Positions 1-12,381 of a stretch of 64,000 nucleotides of DNA are shown here, piece after piece; positions within the stretch are counted from its first letter, which is position 1; each line of letters begins with the position of its first letter. Source of the stretch: Sequoia sempervirens. Lineage: Eukaryota > Streptophyta > Pinopsida > Cupressales > Cupressaceae. The position numbers and the translations under genes were made by a program. The stretch spans positions 222,369,353-222,433,352 of the forward strand of contig VDFB02373365.1 of assembly GCA_007258455.2 (NCBI GenBank), in the 5' to 3' direction. Below the pieces are notes generated by a model, which ran no database searches, was not told the DNA's origin, and saw only the letters and a list, made by a program, of their open reading frames with translations.

Positions 1-3000
1 AAAATGACCTAAAACTTTTAGTGAAGCTTTTTTTTTTAATCATTTAATGATTTTTTCTCTTTTATTTATCCATTCAAAAATGCATAAAAACACTTTTAAA
101 ATGGAAAAACCTACAAAATGAAAGTGTCAAATTATCTGCCTTAGCTACCCCCTTGTGAGCAATTCCAATGTAAAATTTGCAAGGCAATAAAAAAATGGAT
201 GTATGCAAACCTAGGATAAGGTTTACAAGTGGCAACAATGGCGAACAAACTAAAACCCTAGAGTCAAAAGCTAATCCCTAGGTGATGTGTGCAATAATGG
301 ACAAGGACTGGGAGATAAACAAGGATGATCAAAGGAAATTATGGAAAAAGGTTTGATAGCTATATGATGAGAAAATGACATAATAAATAGGGTGTATACA
401 AATTTGGGCATGAAACTGGGAATTCTAAGGGTGTGGGTAGATAGACAGATGAGCAACAAGTAGGAGAAGATCAACCACAAGAGGGCATTAGCCAAAGACA
501 AAGCAAGCTCCAAAACCACACTAAATCCAATAGAAATTATTCATCCAATTCTCCTTCTAGAATATCTACAAAATAGATGGATGAAGAAAGCACTTGCATA
601 AGAAAGTTGTGTCAATTAAAAGCACTAGAGGAATGCAATGATAGTGGATGATTAGAAGGATGAAAAATGAGAGGGAGAGGGCATTGGGGTTAGGTGTGTC
701 ATACACCTTGCAAGTTCTAATGTTCAAATTAATTATTTTAATTATATTTATTTATTATTTGTGTTTCATTTGGGAAATGAGGTGTCCCACTTATGACTTT
801 GCCATTATGTCATGTGTACATATTTGTATGGTATGTGTGTAAGAATATGTAAGAGCATTATGTCATGTAAGATATTTAAGAACATCTATGACATTCTAAG
901 TTCATAAGAGATTTATGACACGAGTAAGAGCATGTAAGAGGGGAGTTAAAAAGTGGACCAAGAATCTCAACCAAGTTTATGACAGTCTATGATGCATGTT
1001 ATAAAGCATCTTGCTAAAGGAAAAATATGACCAAATGAGGTGTCATTGCAAGATTATGCTATCAATTTCCTTTAGAGGAGAAGGATATTGATCTCCATGT
1101 TAAGGCAAGAGCTTGGAAGTGCATTGCAAATGTTATGTGTTGTTGAATAATACATTGGTTATGTGCTTTGGAGGGTGGGTTTTTATTTACCCATAAGGGT
1201 TTTCCCCACATGTATCAATTTATCTTCTCTTTTGTCTATGCTTCTTCTTTTCTTCTCTCATTATTGTTCTTAAAGTGTTCTTTTACATGTTTTTATGGTG
1301 CTAAATTTTTTATAGATATGAGACCTACATTTCTTTCTTCTAAGGGTTAATATGGGAAATGAATATATGTCCTAATTCTATTTTATGGGCATAGCTTGTT
1401 TTCCCTTGTATCATATTTTTTGTTTAGTAAAACTTATGGTACTAGAGGTGCATGCATGTTATTTTCTAGTAAAGGAGGACTATTATATGCTTTCATATGA
1501 CTCGAAGGAAAATGAATGCAAGAGATGGGGTATTTAGGTCATTAATCACCTATCTGAATAACTTTAGTGGTAAAATTTACCAAAGCTAACTTTTCTAATC
1601 AAGGGGTATAGGTTATAGTTGGGTCATCATTGGGGGTATGACTAAATTTATGCTACATGATGCCCAATTTTTTTAAAAAGGATAAGGAATAAAATATATG
1701 GCTATAAGAAGTGATCTCACATAAACTTGATCATTGGTGAGAGATATATGAGGGAAACAAGGTGTGAAAAGAGTTTGAAAAAAATTAAAAGATACAAAAA
1801 TAAACATGACATATAAGGATAAACAAGGCTTAAACAAGGATCTAAACACAAAAAAAATGAACACATAAATATGTAAGGGAAAAAATGATAAACATGAATA
1901 GAAAATGTGTAACCGTAAGCTAAACAAGGGTTAAAAGTATATGCGAAGTAGACACCAAAAATGAAAATCATAGTAAAATAAATCATAGGTTATACTTTAT
2001 TTAAGTTATTACATCCCCCCATTTTAGGAGGCTTATGAATCTTAAGGAGAAGAAGCATTCTAAAGTGAAATAGCATAATAAACATATATACTTGTGCAAA
2101 TTTAGTGAATACACAAAAATGAGAGATATTTGTAACAACCCTGGTGTTCTACTCAGTAAAATTGTAAAGTTTTCACCTAAAGTGTAAAATCCATGATGTC
2201 ATATCAATAAAAAAAATTCTTTCTGTAATGTAAATTACATGTACATTTGAAATAACACTATTTCCAAACTTCTATTGCATTTCATTGTAATTTCACAAAT
2301 CTTTCCATAATGTTCATAGATTTCATATTGAATAAACTCAAGTTTAACTTTCAAGATTATATCCTTCCATATAAATGGGTACATCATACATACATAGCTC
2401 TTTTGAGCTTCATCTAGCATTAGATATACAAACCATTCCTGATGTCGTTGCATTAGTGCATACATTCTAGATGTCCCCACTCCCTAGTGCATACACTCTA
2501 GTTGTCCCCAATACTGGCACAAACATCCACAAACCTCGACTTCCATCTGATGAGGAGAAGCATCACTCAAGTTCTTTTCCACCAACCATGGACTCAAATG
2601 TGGTCCCCTCTACATCTACCACATATGACCAGATCGCCCTACCCTTCGATGAAGAGATTGGTTGGAAAACCCCATAACAATAGCCTATCTGAGCTTAGTG
2701 TTGTGTCCTACAAACCATAACCTAATCATATGGTCATTTCCCCTATGAGTATGAAAATCTTGAACTAGAATGCATAAAAGGAACACAGTGAACTGACGAT
2801 GTAACTAGTGGAAACTTACACTACTTTGGCCAAAGTATTTTCACCCAGTACTTCGAGTGATAGTCTTCCTATTTACATACACTTCTATAGCTCGGATTGG
2901 ATTATGACTGTTCATATACTATTCTTAGGTAATTTCCTCCCATAGGTAATCCTTAACCTCATAAATAACCTATTCCCCTTTTCCCAAAACACAATGGTAT

Positions 3001-3495
3001 CTCTACCAATAAAGCCTAAGCATAAGTTACCCCCTTCAATGGATATTCCAATCCCAGGTATAACATATGAGTTTTTAGTCTACAAAATAATTGTGCATAA
3101 ACAAGCTATTCTCTTCAAAAGACAACCTAGTTCCAATTATAACTTTATAATCTAAAGTAAAGATACATAAGCTTCATCTAATCATAGATTAAATATTCAT
3201 AAATAACTGACTCTATTTAGTAATATATCACATTAATAAGTGGTTCACATCAATAGTATAGCCACATCAATGAATGACCTCAATTGAAGAGTAATTATAT
3301 TAACAGATGATTCCATTCGAGAGTGTAATCTCCTTAGTAAAAAGAGTTGTTCAAAAGAGTAGAATCTTGTCAAAAATATGACTTCATATCAAGAGTGTAA
3401 AGCAACTAATCAAGTAGCAACTCTTACTCAATAGACCTAATCCCACCTATGTCCAAATATATAGTATCTCATAAACTCAAGTGATCTACTTAGCC
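1..3495. other. AT-rich intergenic DNA, no gene seen
   Basis: No reading frame here looks coding: those present are short, of low-complexity composition and match no family I know. A string starting TGTAACAACCC near 2130 resembles the start of some plant LTRs, but I found no partner. Nothing else is recognised. Confidence 0.6.
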
Positions 3496-3760
3496 ACATA
3501 GGTGAGTCTCAACCTTAGTATACCCTAATCCTAGATATAATCTATAATCAACAATCAATCTGATTGTGTAGGTTAATCTAAACCTAAGTATTTTAAACAA
3601 AGCTCAACTACATAATCCATCCAAGTAGGTTATTCTCAACCTATTAGTTCTAATGGGTAATCAATTATACACTCCAACCTAAAGGTTATTTTTTAACCTA
3701 GGGTTTCAATCATTAATCAAATGCACTTCTAGACCCGCATAGGTTACTCTCAACCTAGGG
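3496..3760 (+). repeat. degenerate tandem repeat with small hairpins
   Basis: Five imperfect copies of a short hairpin (AGGTTA, a few bases, then CAACCT or TAACCT) occur at about 3496, 3568, 3625, 3681 and 3738, spaced roughly 55-70 bases, often followed by AGGGTTTC. The AACCCTA-like strings recall telomeric repeat, but spacing and divergence argue for an old minisatellite, not telomere. Confidence 0.45.
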
Positions 3761-4299
3761 TTTCATTCAATAGTCAAGTAATGATCAAGTGATCATTCAA
3801 GTACAAATTATTGATGCACATGGTTTGTATGACATCACATCCTAACATATCTTTCATACCATCACTATTGATGTATTGCTAAACCTTATCATTCCTAAGG
3901 TTTCCTAGCATAATAAGCCAACGGTGTTAAGTCACTTCATGATATTGGTACATTTCACATTATACATATAGTGTAGCCTATCTATGCATAGAAACATCGT
4001 TAGAATCCCCATATAGGGTATGAAAAGTAATAACCTAATAAATAGGTTTCTCAAGAATGTATCAAATGAGATCATGCAAGTAACTATGTATCAAATAACT
4101 TCTCAAGCTATTCATGTTTATCAATCCAAGTATGTAATACTGATCATGATAACATTCTCTCCTTAATATGGAGTATATAATGACACTCACAAGGAAATCA
4201 TAGCTACATGATTCTTTTCCTTCCATAAAGAAAATAGATCATTTATCTATTCAAGCAATCTAATGTGATTCCCAAGAAAACAATCAAGACATTCAATCT

Positions 4300-5349
4300 T
4301 TCATGAAAACAAGTAAATATTAATAGGATAGAATCCCATGCCTATTTACGTTGTATTCCAGTTGACCTAACTGGTTCTCTACTTTTTTCCTTTCCCAAGA
4401 TAGCTTTCCAAGATTCTCCTCAAAACACTTAAAACCACTCAATACAATACCTCACAATAACCTCCTTCTTTATGCTCATAAAGTTACTCTATCTCTGGAA
4501 AATACAACTACTAAATAAAAGCAGCATAATGAAACTACTGATTGTTCCTACTAAATGAGAGAGTTGTCTCATCTATTTATACTAAATAATGAGACATTGG
4601 TGCCTATGGAAATGGTAAACCATTCCACACCACTCCTCCATGCAGGTCAACTCATCTCACATAGCAAAAAGGTGGCAACATTCTAAGTAAATACTCAGCT
4701 TGGTATTTTACAAATCGACCTCCTTGTTTGACAGCAAAACAAGAATATTTCAAATATGCATATGTTCAAAAGATAAGAATCAAATTGCAAGTAAGAAAAA
4801 CTTCTATAGAAAATAGGATATTTGAATATTATGGCACCAAGTTTCAGCCATCTTCCTATTCTTTTGGTGCAGATTTTATCCAAAGAAATAGTCAACGCAT
4901 ATCTATGCCGACTTAGTCATAGACTATTCAATCGACATGCTAATGACGAATTGATCAACTCCTTTTAAATAGCTCTTAAAACAACTTTGACCAAGCACAT
5001 CCTTTTGTTGTGGTCTTTATCCTTTATTCATGCGTTGCAAACACTTTACACAACAGCTTATACTTTCTCATTTCCTTTTTCATTTAATTTGCAAAGTTAA
5101 ATTTGCTTTACTTTCCATTTGAGCGCTATTGTATAGTGTGCAATAATTCTCGTACATCAACCAAACATATGCTTATATGGATTGGCCTCTATTCTTTGCA
5201 TAATATGTGTATAAATCGACTTCTAATACTTTGCATAATATATATACAAATCGACCTCAAATACTTCTTATATATAAATATATATATCTACATATATATA
5301 CATGTACATATATACCAATGAATAGCTTTAATGCTATATATATGTATTA

Positions 5350-5385
<36 letters not shown>

Positions 5386-5655
5386 TGTATGTATGTATAC
5401 ATTTGATATTCAAATGAATAAGTCCAAGTTAACATTTCATATATATAATATCATTTGTATATATATATATATATATATACCTCTATGCCTCTATGTAAAT
5501 GTATATGTACATATACATATATTGATATGTATGTATAGACATTTCCATTTGTCACTCATACATATATGTCGATACATGTATACATACATACATATATATA
5601 TATACACATCTGATTACCCAATCAAACACACATAAAATTACTATCTTATTGATAG
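4300..5655 (-). repeat. probable left part of degraded LTR copy A
   Basis: Read on the minus strand, this stretch shows patchy similarity to copy B (32461-34313), including a TATAAATA box near 4572-4582 followed by CTCTCTC and T-rich sequence. It would be the promoter-proximal and downstream half of the LTR whose first part lies at 26855-27571, the two halves being separated by G1 and by the TIR element. The similarity is weak by eye, so this is tentative. Confidence 0.35.
5357..5398. repeat. (TATG)n microsatellite
   Basis: About ten tandem copies of TATG. A separate (AT)n run lies at 5456-5478. The tyrosine-rich frames across this stretch are microsatellite artefacts. Confidence 0.9.
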
Positions 5656-5659
5656 GAAA

Positions 5660-6457
5660 TATATGGGTATGTGCAGGATCATGATGGGCCAAAAAGTGGC
5701 GATATGATGGGTATGTGTAGGGTATGTAGCTGACGACTTTTTTTGTACCCAAAATTGATGAAATGAAAAGAGTTTTTAAAGGAGATTCTTAGCATTCCAC
5801 CAATATAAATTATGCTTTACTTTGAATTTAATAAATTATTATTATTCATTTTCTATTTGAATTACGACTAAAGTCCTGATTGATAGGCTGATTGAAAAAC
5901 ATCTATAGCTTTCAAATGGTATCACATTTTTTGAATCTGAAACATGCCTCACATTTTATGCATCACATACTATAGGATTAAAAAAAATAGTGAATTTCAT
6001 GAAGTTTTGACCAAGTTAAGGTGGTTAGACATACAAGTTTTATATTTTTTAAAAGTTGTAATAAAAAATTCATAATTAATTATTTACATGAAAAAAAAAT
6101 ACAAAAAAATATGCATCATATTAGGACATGAGTCCTCTAATTACATCTAAAATATTTCTTTTTATCATTTTATTGTGGTTAGGGTGGTCAGACAGACACC
6201 TACTTATTTTTTCCCTGAAATTTAAGTACTACTGCATTGAAATTTCAAATTTTCACCAAATAGATTTTTTTTTTAAATAAACCTAGTAGTTTAGAAACTA
6301 CATTCAATTTGCTACAAATTCTATTCTTACATATTTTTGAAATAATATATATAACTTATTCAAATTTTTACATCAAGTTGCCTAACTTTGATTTTTCTAA
6401 ATTTTTCGCCACTTAAGGGCCTATTTTTTCCATGATGATCCTACACATACCCATATG
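5660..6457. mobile_element. candidate TIR-bounded non-autonomous element
   Basis: The ends form an inverted repeat of roughly 45-50 bases. The left end (5660-5702) reads ATATGGGTATGTGCAGGATC then ATGATGG and later AAGTGGCGA. The complement of the right end (6407-6457) reads ATATGGGTATGTGTAGGATC then ATCATGG and AAGTGGCGA. The interior of about 700 bases is AT-rich and non-coding. A second partial copy of the end motif lies at 5706-5730. I could not define a target duplication, because G1 inserted about 8 bases outside the right end. It could be a MITE, a foldback element or a Mutator-like derivative. Confidence 0.5.
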
Positions 6458-6465
6458 TGTGATGT

Positions 6466-7715
6466 TGTAGACATGTAAAATTGACCTAACTCCTATCACA
6501 CACCCTAAATGACATTTTCACAACATCAAACATCACTACATTTTACATCAATTACATCAACAACCCTAATTCCTCTATTAATTGAATAATACGACATTAT
6601 TTAATTAATTCACCTTTTTCATCATTTTTGACTAAATTAAATAAATCCCATTTATTTAATAAATTCCTAAAACCCTATTTTTGCTATTAATTGAATAAAA
6701 TTACATTTATTTAATTAATTCATGTTTTCATCATTTAGACCAATTAAATAAATTGCATTTATTTAAAAAAGTCCTAAGCTCACGTTATTTCGTCTTGATT
6801 AGTTAAATAACACCAACTATTTAATTACGTCACTAAATCATGTTATTCCCCAAAGTTGATTAAATTATTAAATCATAATAATTTAATTAACTCACTTTCC
6901 CTCTAAATTTGAATAATTAAAATTAAACTATTCAAAACATCATCAAAAATCAAATCAAACTAATGCAACTTTGTTTGCAAAAGTCAAACTTGATTTGCAC
7001 ATTCAAATCCAAAAAAGAATTAATTAATTAAATCAATTAAACAATTATCCTCACCCACTTTTTGATTGAGCAAATTACAACTACTAACTAGGCCATCTAA
7101 TTTCTTAACTAAGTCATCTAAATCCCGACTAATCAATCTAAATCCTAACTAATCAATCTAAATCCTAACTAACCAATCTATTCCTCAATCACACAAATTG
7201 TGCAATATACTTTGCACAATCTATTCATGTATAAATCATCTCAACACCTTTTGATTGTCAATCTTGATTCAACATTGTTTAATCCTGATCGTCCATTTCG
7301 AATCACATTTTCTATATAACAAACCTCTTTCCTCACAAAAAAGGGATCAAAGAGTCAACACCATTTTCAAAACGAAGTACTATTGACATTCACAACCACC
7401 ATTGTTAGAGCTTCAACATACCTTCAATCAACCATTCATGCATCAAGCTTTTGCACACGAACTATGGAGGCTTCGCAGTGATACGAGCAATTCAACATCA
7501 GGAAAATACACTCCAATACAGGATGGTAACACTATGCCTTTTCATGAATTTATGTATGCTTTCATATTTTGATCTTGTTTCTTGAATTCTGTAATAGCTT
7601 AGTTCCATTTCATAAGTGTAGGAATAGATCTTAGATGTAGGTTCTTGATCATAGATTAGATTCTATTTTCAATTATGTTTATCTATTTATACTCCATGAT
7701 TTTCCCCCTCACACA
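6466..7715 (+). repeat. G1 5' LTR
   Basis: 1,250 bases aligning along its whole length with 25570-26849, with small indels and scattered substitutions. Starts TGTAGACATG and ends CCCTCACACA. The sequence is rich in AATTAATT and TTATTTAAT blocks. Confidence 0.93.
7313..7320 (+). promoter_or_regulatory. TATA box of G1 5' LTR
   Basis: TATATAAC follows a C/T-rich stretch about 400 bases before the LTR end. It is repeated at the matching place in the 3' LTR (26447-26454), as expected for the U3 promoter. Confidence 0.5.
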
Positions 7716-7717
7716 TT

Positions 7718-7738
7718 TTGGCATGCTCGATGGGACCC
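7718..7738 (+). other. G1 putative primer-binding site
   Basis: Directly after the LTR end the sequence reads TTTTGGCATGCTCGATGGGA. The TGG would pair with the CCA end of a tRNA, but the rest does not clearly match a tRNA 3' end I can name. G2 and G3 also have TTTTG at the same place. Confidence 0.5.
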
Positions 7739-8194
7739 TAGTCCCCTACAGTAACGATTTTGTTAGCCATTTTTTAAGTTGCAGGTTTCATAATCACTTT
7801 TGGAGAAATTTCCCTGCACTGTCCCAAAAAAAATTGCACTTGCTTATCAAAGAATCTACACAATTCACTCTTAAATCCACGCACATGACGCTAAGATCCA
7901 CGCACTTGATTTTTTTTGTGCATCTGACTAATGACAGAGGGTGCACTTGAAGTTTTTCTACATATTTTATCTCTAGCAGAGGGCACACTTGTTGGGTTTT
8001 CAACTCTTTTTCTCTTTCAAACTTGTGTCTAAGATTTGCAAGCTTAAAATTCATTTTTACAATAACGAATGCCTGATTTTGAATATGTGACAGGTATTAA
8101 CGTGTTTGTATGCAAGGTTTGAGAAACACTAACATATTTTATGTAGGGAAGATGAACAGTCAAAGAACTCCATATTTACAAACCCTTTTTAAAG

Positions 8195-8610
8195 TTGGGA
8201 ATATTTCACTTTGGTGCATAAAAGGAACAAAACACATTTTTTTTTAAGGTGCTCTTAAAATGAACCATTTTAAGCTTTCTTAAAGTAGGAATCTTTTGTT
8301 TTGGTGCTTAAAAAAGAACCTACAAACAAACACATTTGTCTTTTGGTGCTCTAAAAATGAACAATTTGAAAGCTTTCTTAAAATAGGAATCTTGATTTGG
8401 TGCTTTAAAAAGAACAACACAAATGAACACTTCATTTTTTTTGCTCTTAAAAATGAACCATTTCAAAGTTTTTCTAAATTAGAAATTTTTATTTGGTGCA
8501 TAAAAATAACAACACACATTTCAATTTTGGTGCTCTAAAACATGAACTCTTTTCAAGTTTTAATAATTAGGAATCTGTATTTTGGTGCATAAAAAGAACA
8601 ACGCAAATGA
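8195..8610 (+). repeat. tandem repeat of about 95 bases in G1 leader
   Basis: Four and a half imperfect units. Each runs roughly GGAATCTT, TTTGGTGCATAAAAAGAAC, ACACATTT, TTTTGGTGCTCTAAAAATGA, AAAGCTTTCTTAAA. No stable frame runs through it. It lies in the untranslated leader between primer site and gag. The rest of the leader before the solo LTR (7739-8194, 8611-9552) shows no gene. Confidence 0.75.
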
Positions 8611-9552
8611 CCAAAATGATTTCCTATTGTTGATGCACACTCGCATTTGCTTTTGTTGACCAAGTAAGACCAGGATTGATTTCTTAGAAACACTCAAATT
8701 TGGGCTTAAAACTGGACAAATCATTATTTTTGTCTTGCACCTTTGCTATGATATTTATTGATGTCTAGAACACTTCCATTGGATGCAATTAAAAAGAATC
8801 ATTGATATCTTATTCACATATTTTTGGAGATAGCACCACTCGAGGTGCTTAAAAAGAATCAAACTGCTATGAATTGTATGTCGTGCATTCAATGTTTGGA
8901 AAGCTAGATGGTTGTCTTCTCCCCTCACAACTGTTGATGATCTTGGGTGAGTGAAAGCATCTTGAGCTTCACGTCTTTATTTTCAAAGCAAACCTTTAGA
9001 GGGTCTGCCTACTAAGATACATCTTGCACTAGAGAACTCATAGGTGACCCAAGCGGTATTCTCATTTTGGACTGCTATAGAAATAATTGTGGGTGGGAGG
9101 AAAGTTCTCACCTGTCGGTTGGGGCTATTTTATACCAACATTTGTCTCCCTTAGTATTTGTGTGATATGTAAAAACCCGCAAGGACTAGGAGGCCTCTTA
9201 ATTCAAAAAAACACTGCATATATAGACAATCGAAACTCATAATCCCAAAACATTACTAAGAGCCAAACTATTTTATAAGCCACCCCTTTATCCAAAAACA
9301 TTCTTTGAAAGTGGTGCAATAGAATTTACTTCCGAGAAATTATTTTCCAAGTACGACTACAATCCCACGCCATAAGTTGTATGTAAAATCGTCTCTTCGG
9401 AGCATGAGACAGGCCTACCTAAAAGAATGGTTTCTATCCCTAAGGCTATAAATGTTTGTTCATGTTAAAATTTCCAAAAACATTCAAAACAAACTTGACA
9501 TCAAATTATGTGTTTGATCTAAAAAGAACACATTCAAACAAACACTGAACAT

Positions 9553-10796
9553 TGTTGAAAATGGAGGTAATTATGTAGCTTTAAAACTTCTAAAACTATG
9601 AGATTGTAGATCTAATTAAGTGTTATTTGTTACAAATTCTTTATGTATGACTATCTATTTAGATCAATTTTACCATTTGTAGAAAGAGATAGAAGATTGT
9701 AGAAGAATGAGACAAGAAGATAGAAATGACACAACATATACATGGAGAAACCCTTTCGGGAAAAAAACTCCACCACCAGAATCAATAGTGCTTGTATTAT
9801 TTAACCTTAGAACAAGATTGTAATAACACTGTATCAATCCTTTGTGTGATATGCTTCTTTTTCCTTCAACAATTCTTCTTCACAACCTGCAATAAACTCT
9901 GATCAAACTCTCTTCAACTTGATGCAATTAATAGACCATAATCAACATTGTAAACTCCAAAGAGTTGTCAATTACAAGAGCACAAAGCTCCTCTCAAAAA
10001 CCTATGCCTATTTTGTGCAAGTAGAGTTCCATCATGTAACATGAAATCAAAACCAAACTCTTCTCAATTTAGCCACCCCAAACTGAACTCCTAACTAATC
10101 GTTGGTCAAGAAAATATCTTCCAAGCTTCTCCTCAAAGTTGGTGCCCAAGAATGGGCCCACTAAACTCACCCTTGTAAATAACTTCTCATGCAAAACGTG
10201 TTAACTCAAAGATGCCAACTTGGGCGCCCAAGGCGGGTCCAAGTCAATCTTTGTTAAGAGAAATATATCTCTTAATCAATTCATTCAAACAATATGCATG
10301 ATTGATCATCCCCACTTAACTGAATGTGTCCACCTGTTATCTATCATGCAACTAAAGTCATTAGTCATGCAACTCAAGTCAACTCAAGTCAACTAGCATT
10401 CAACTGAAACTAACTACATGCAACTGAAGATAACTAAACCATAACTTAACTTAACTAAACTGAACTGAACTCCACTCATGTAAATATCAATCCCTAACTT
10501 GTAGGATCTTTACATACATTATTGAAGTGTTATCTATTCTCCAAACAGTTAACTTAAGCAAGGGGGGTTCCACCTTCCATGTGGGCACCCCATGTTCTCC
10601 TATTATTTAAGAACTCTTCTTGGACGCCCTCACATGTTCCTATCATTTAGGAATAATTATAGATGTCAAATTATATGTTCATTTCATTTGAATTTAATCT
10701 CTTTCTAATCCTAGTGTTGAGGAGCACTTTCCAAGGACTTAGGAGATACATGAAATATGTTTAGGATTGCAACTAAATGGCATCCTATTCCCAACA
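9553..10796 (+). mobile_element. solo LTR (probably Ty1/copia) nested in G1 leader
   Basis: A 1,244-base segment starting TGTTGAAAATGG and ending TTCCCAACA, flanked by the perfect 5-base duplication AACAT (9548-9552 and 10797-10801). It has no internal domain and no partner LTR, as expected after LTR-LTR recombination. TGTTG...CAACA termini are typical of Ty1/copia LTRs. Interior landmarks include the phrase CATGGAGAAACCCTTTCGGG near 9740, a type of string I associate with copia LTRs. It inserted after G1 did. Confidence 0.8.
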
Positions 10797-10801
10797 AACA
10801 T

Positions 10802-12381
10802 GATGGTTGAATCACAAACCCTTTCACTTAGTGTATGCTTTTAAAATAAGCCCTATATTTGCACTCCTTGAAAGGATTTTTTTCTTAAAGGTTGTGAATA
10901 TTTCAGCTTTAATTTAAGGATACATTGGAGATCAAAGTAAACATTTGGAAACTATGGCTAAGGTATCGTGATTTCACAACTTGAGGCAATAGAAATAAAG
11001 GTCACACGAGTTCGTGTTTTTTTATTCAATCCAATGTTGTTGTATCACTTTTCATACTCCAAACATAGAGAAATTGAGGAAAAAACCAACTTAAACTTGC
11101 AAAAACCCAAAGAAAGATTGCTCAAATTGGAAACAAAACAAATAGAGACCACCTTTGCACAAAATTCCAACGCAGTTGCCCCATTTTATGTTGCATTTGC
11201 TAAAAAATCATTACATTTGCTCTCTATCCCAAAAAAGTCACTAATGAAAATCAGAACTATATTTGATAGAAACTATGCACTTGATGCAGAACCCACAAAC
11301 TTTCTATTATTTTCTCGCACTTGCTTCTAAGAAACCAACACAGTTGCCAAAAATTTATTCGCCATTTCCAAAGAAACTCGCTTTTCCCTAAGTAATCATT
11401 GCACTTGAAAAAAACACACAAAACCAGTGCACTTGTTATTCTAGCTCGCACTTGCTTCATAAAAATCCATGCACTTGACTCATTTTAGGCCACAGTTGAT
11501 AAATTTGGCCGCTCTTGCTCATAGATTGGTGCCTTTGTTCACAAACTAGTGCTATTGCTTTATCCTACTGACAATTGGGAAAAATGAACCAAAGCTGCTT
11601 ACAAGATCCTTGGTAGAACGAAATAGTTGGAAAACCAAATAATTCATACAACCCTTCATCCACTTTCACCATTCCATCCTATTTTTAGAAATCAAAATCA
11701 AAGCATACAAGCTTGGATTATTCCCTCACTCGCACTTCTATGATATCAACAGTTACTTAGTACTCGCAGATAATTCAAGTAAGCTTTCCCGCAACATATC
11801 TTCTAGAAGGAGAAGTGACATATTAGTCTAGGCCCCTTAGCATTTTGAGTTCCAAAGTTAGTATCACCCCAAATAGCACTCAAGTATTCTGCTTCATAAC
11901 AAACCATATCAAAGCATCCACAGTTTCAACCATATGACCATTTGGCAACCAGTTGCTCTGGTTCAACAATTGAACCTTGTAGCACTAGTCCTACAACCTA
12001 GTCTCACACAAATTGAAGGTGAACACATTGATATCATTAGTAGTTTAAGAAACTTCATATTTGAGAAGAACTAAACACCCAACCAGTGGAGAAATGCAAC
12101 AAAAATCTTAGACGAAGAGGAATAGAAAGAAGGCATAGCAACCAAAAGACCTGTGTTACCACTGCCTATGTGGCAATAGATATACATCCATCATGCTCTA
12201 TGGCAAGAGAAAAATCCTTAGTGGAAATCCATACTCCACCTTCCAAAGAACTGTCATACAAAAATTTTTGCCAAAGGATACATCTTGAGAAGATACCGTG
12301 CCTTCCAAAATACACTAGAACATTTCTATCTATGCTTTGCACCATTAGGCCAATGCTTTCCATAGGCTAGGAGTCACAAAA
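10802..12381 (+). other. G1 leader, second half, no recognised gene
   Basis: Between the solo LTR and gag. From about 11150 to 11540 the words GCACTTG, GCAGTTG or GCATTTG recur every 25-40 bases, as they also do at 7835-7990, so this is a degenerate short-period repeat. Frames at 10968-11330 and 12086-12370 are open but resemble nothing known to me. Confidence 0.5.
11718..11832 (+). repeat. copy 1 of a block flanking the G1 coding region
   Basis: About 115 bases, upstream of gag, that match 20978-21091 downstream of pol. Shared landmarks in order are TTATTCC-TCACT, GATATCAACA, TTCAAGTA, GCAACATATC and CTCTAGA or TTCTAGA followed by AGAAGTG. The match is direct, imperfect and not part of the LTRs. 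Confidence 0.65.

Noticed and set aside
2139..4300. A third large LTR starting TGTAACAACCC
   Set aside because: No second copy, no recognisable end, no target duplication and no clear similarity to copies A or B.
5103..5752. Tyr/Ile/Met-rich open frames near 5.2-5.7 kb and 33.0-33.5 kb as small membrane proteins
   Set aside because: They are translations of TATG, AT and ACATAT microsatellites and are open on both strands.
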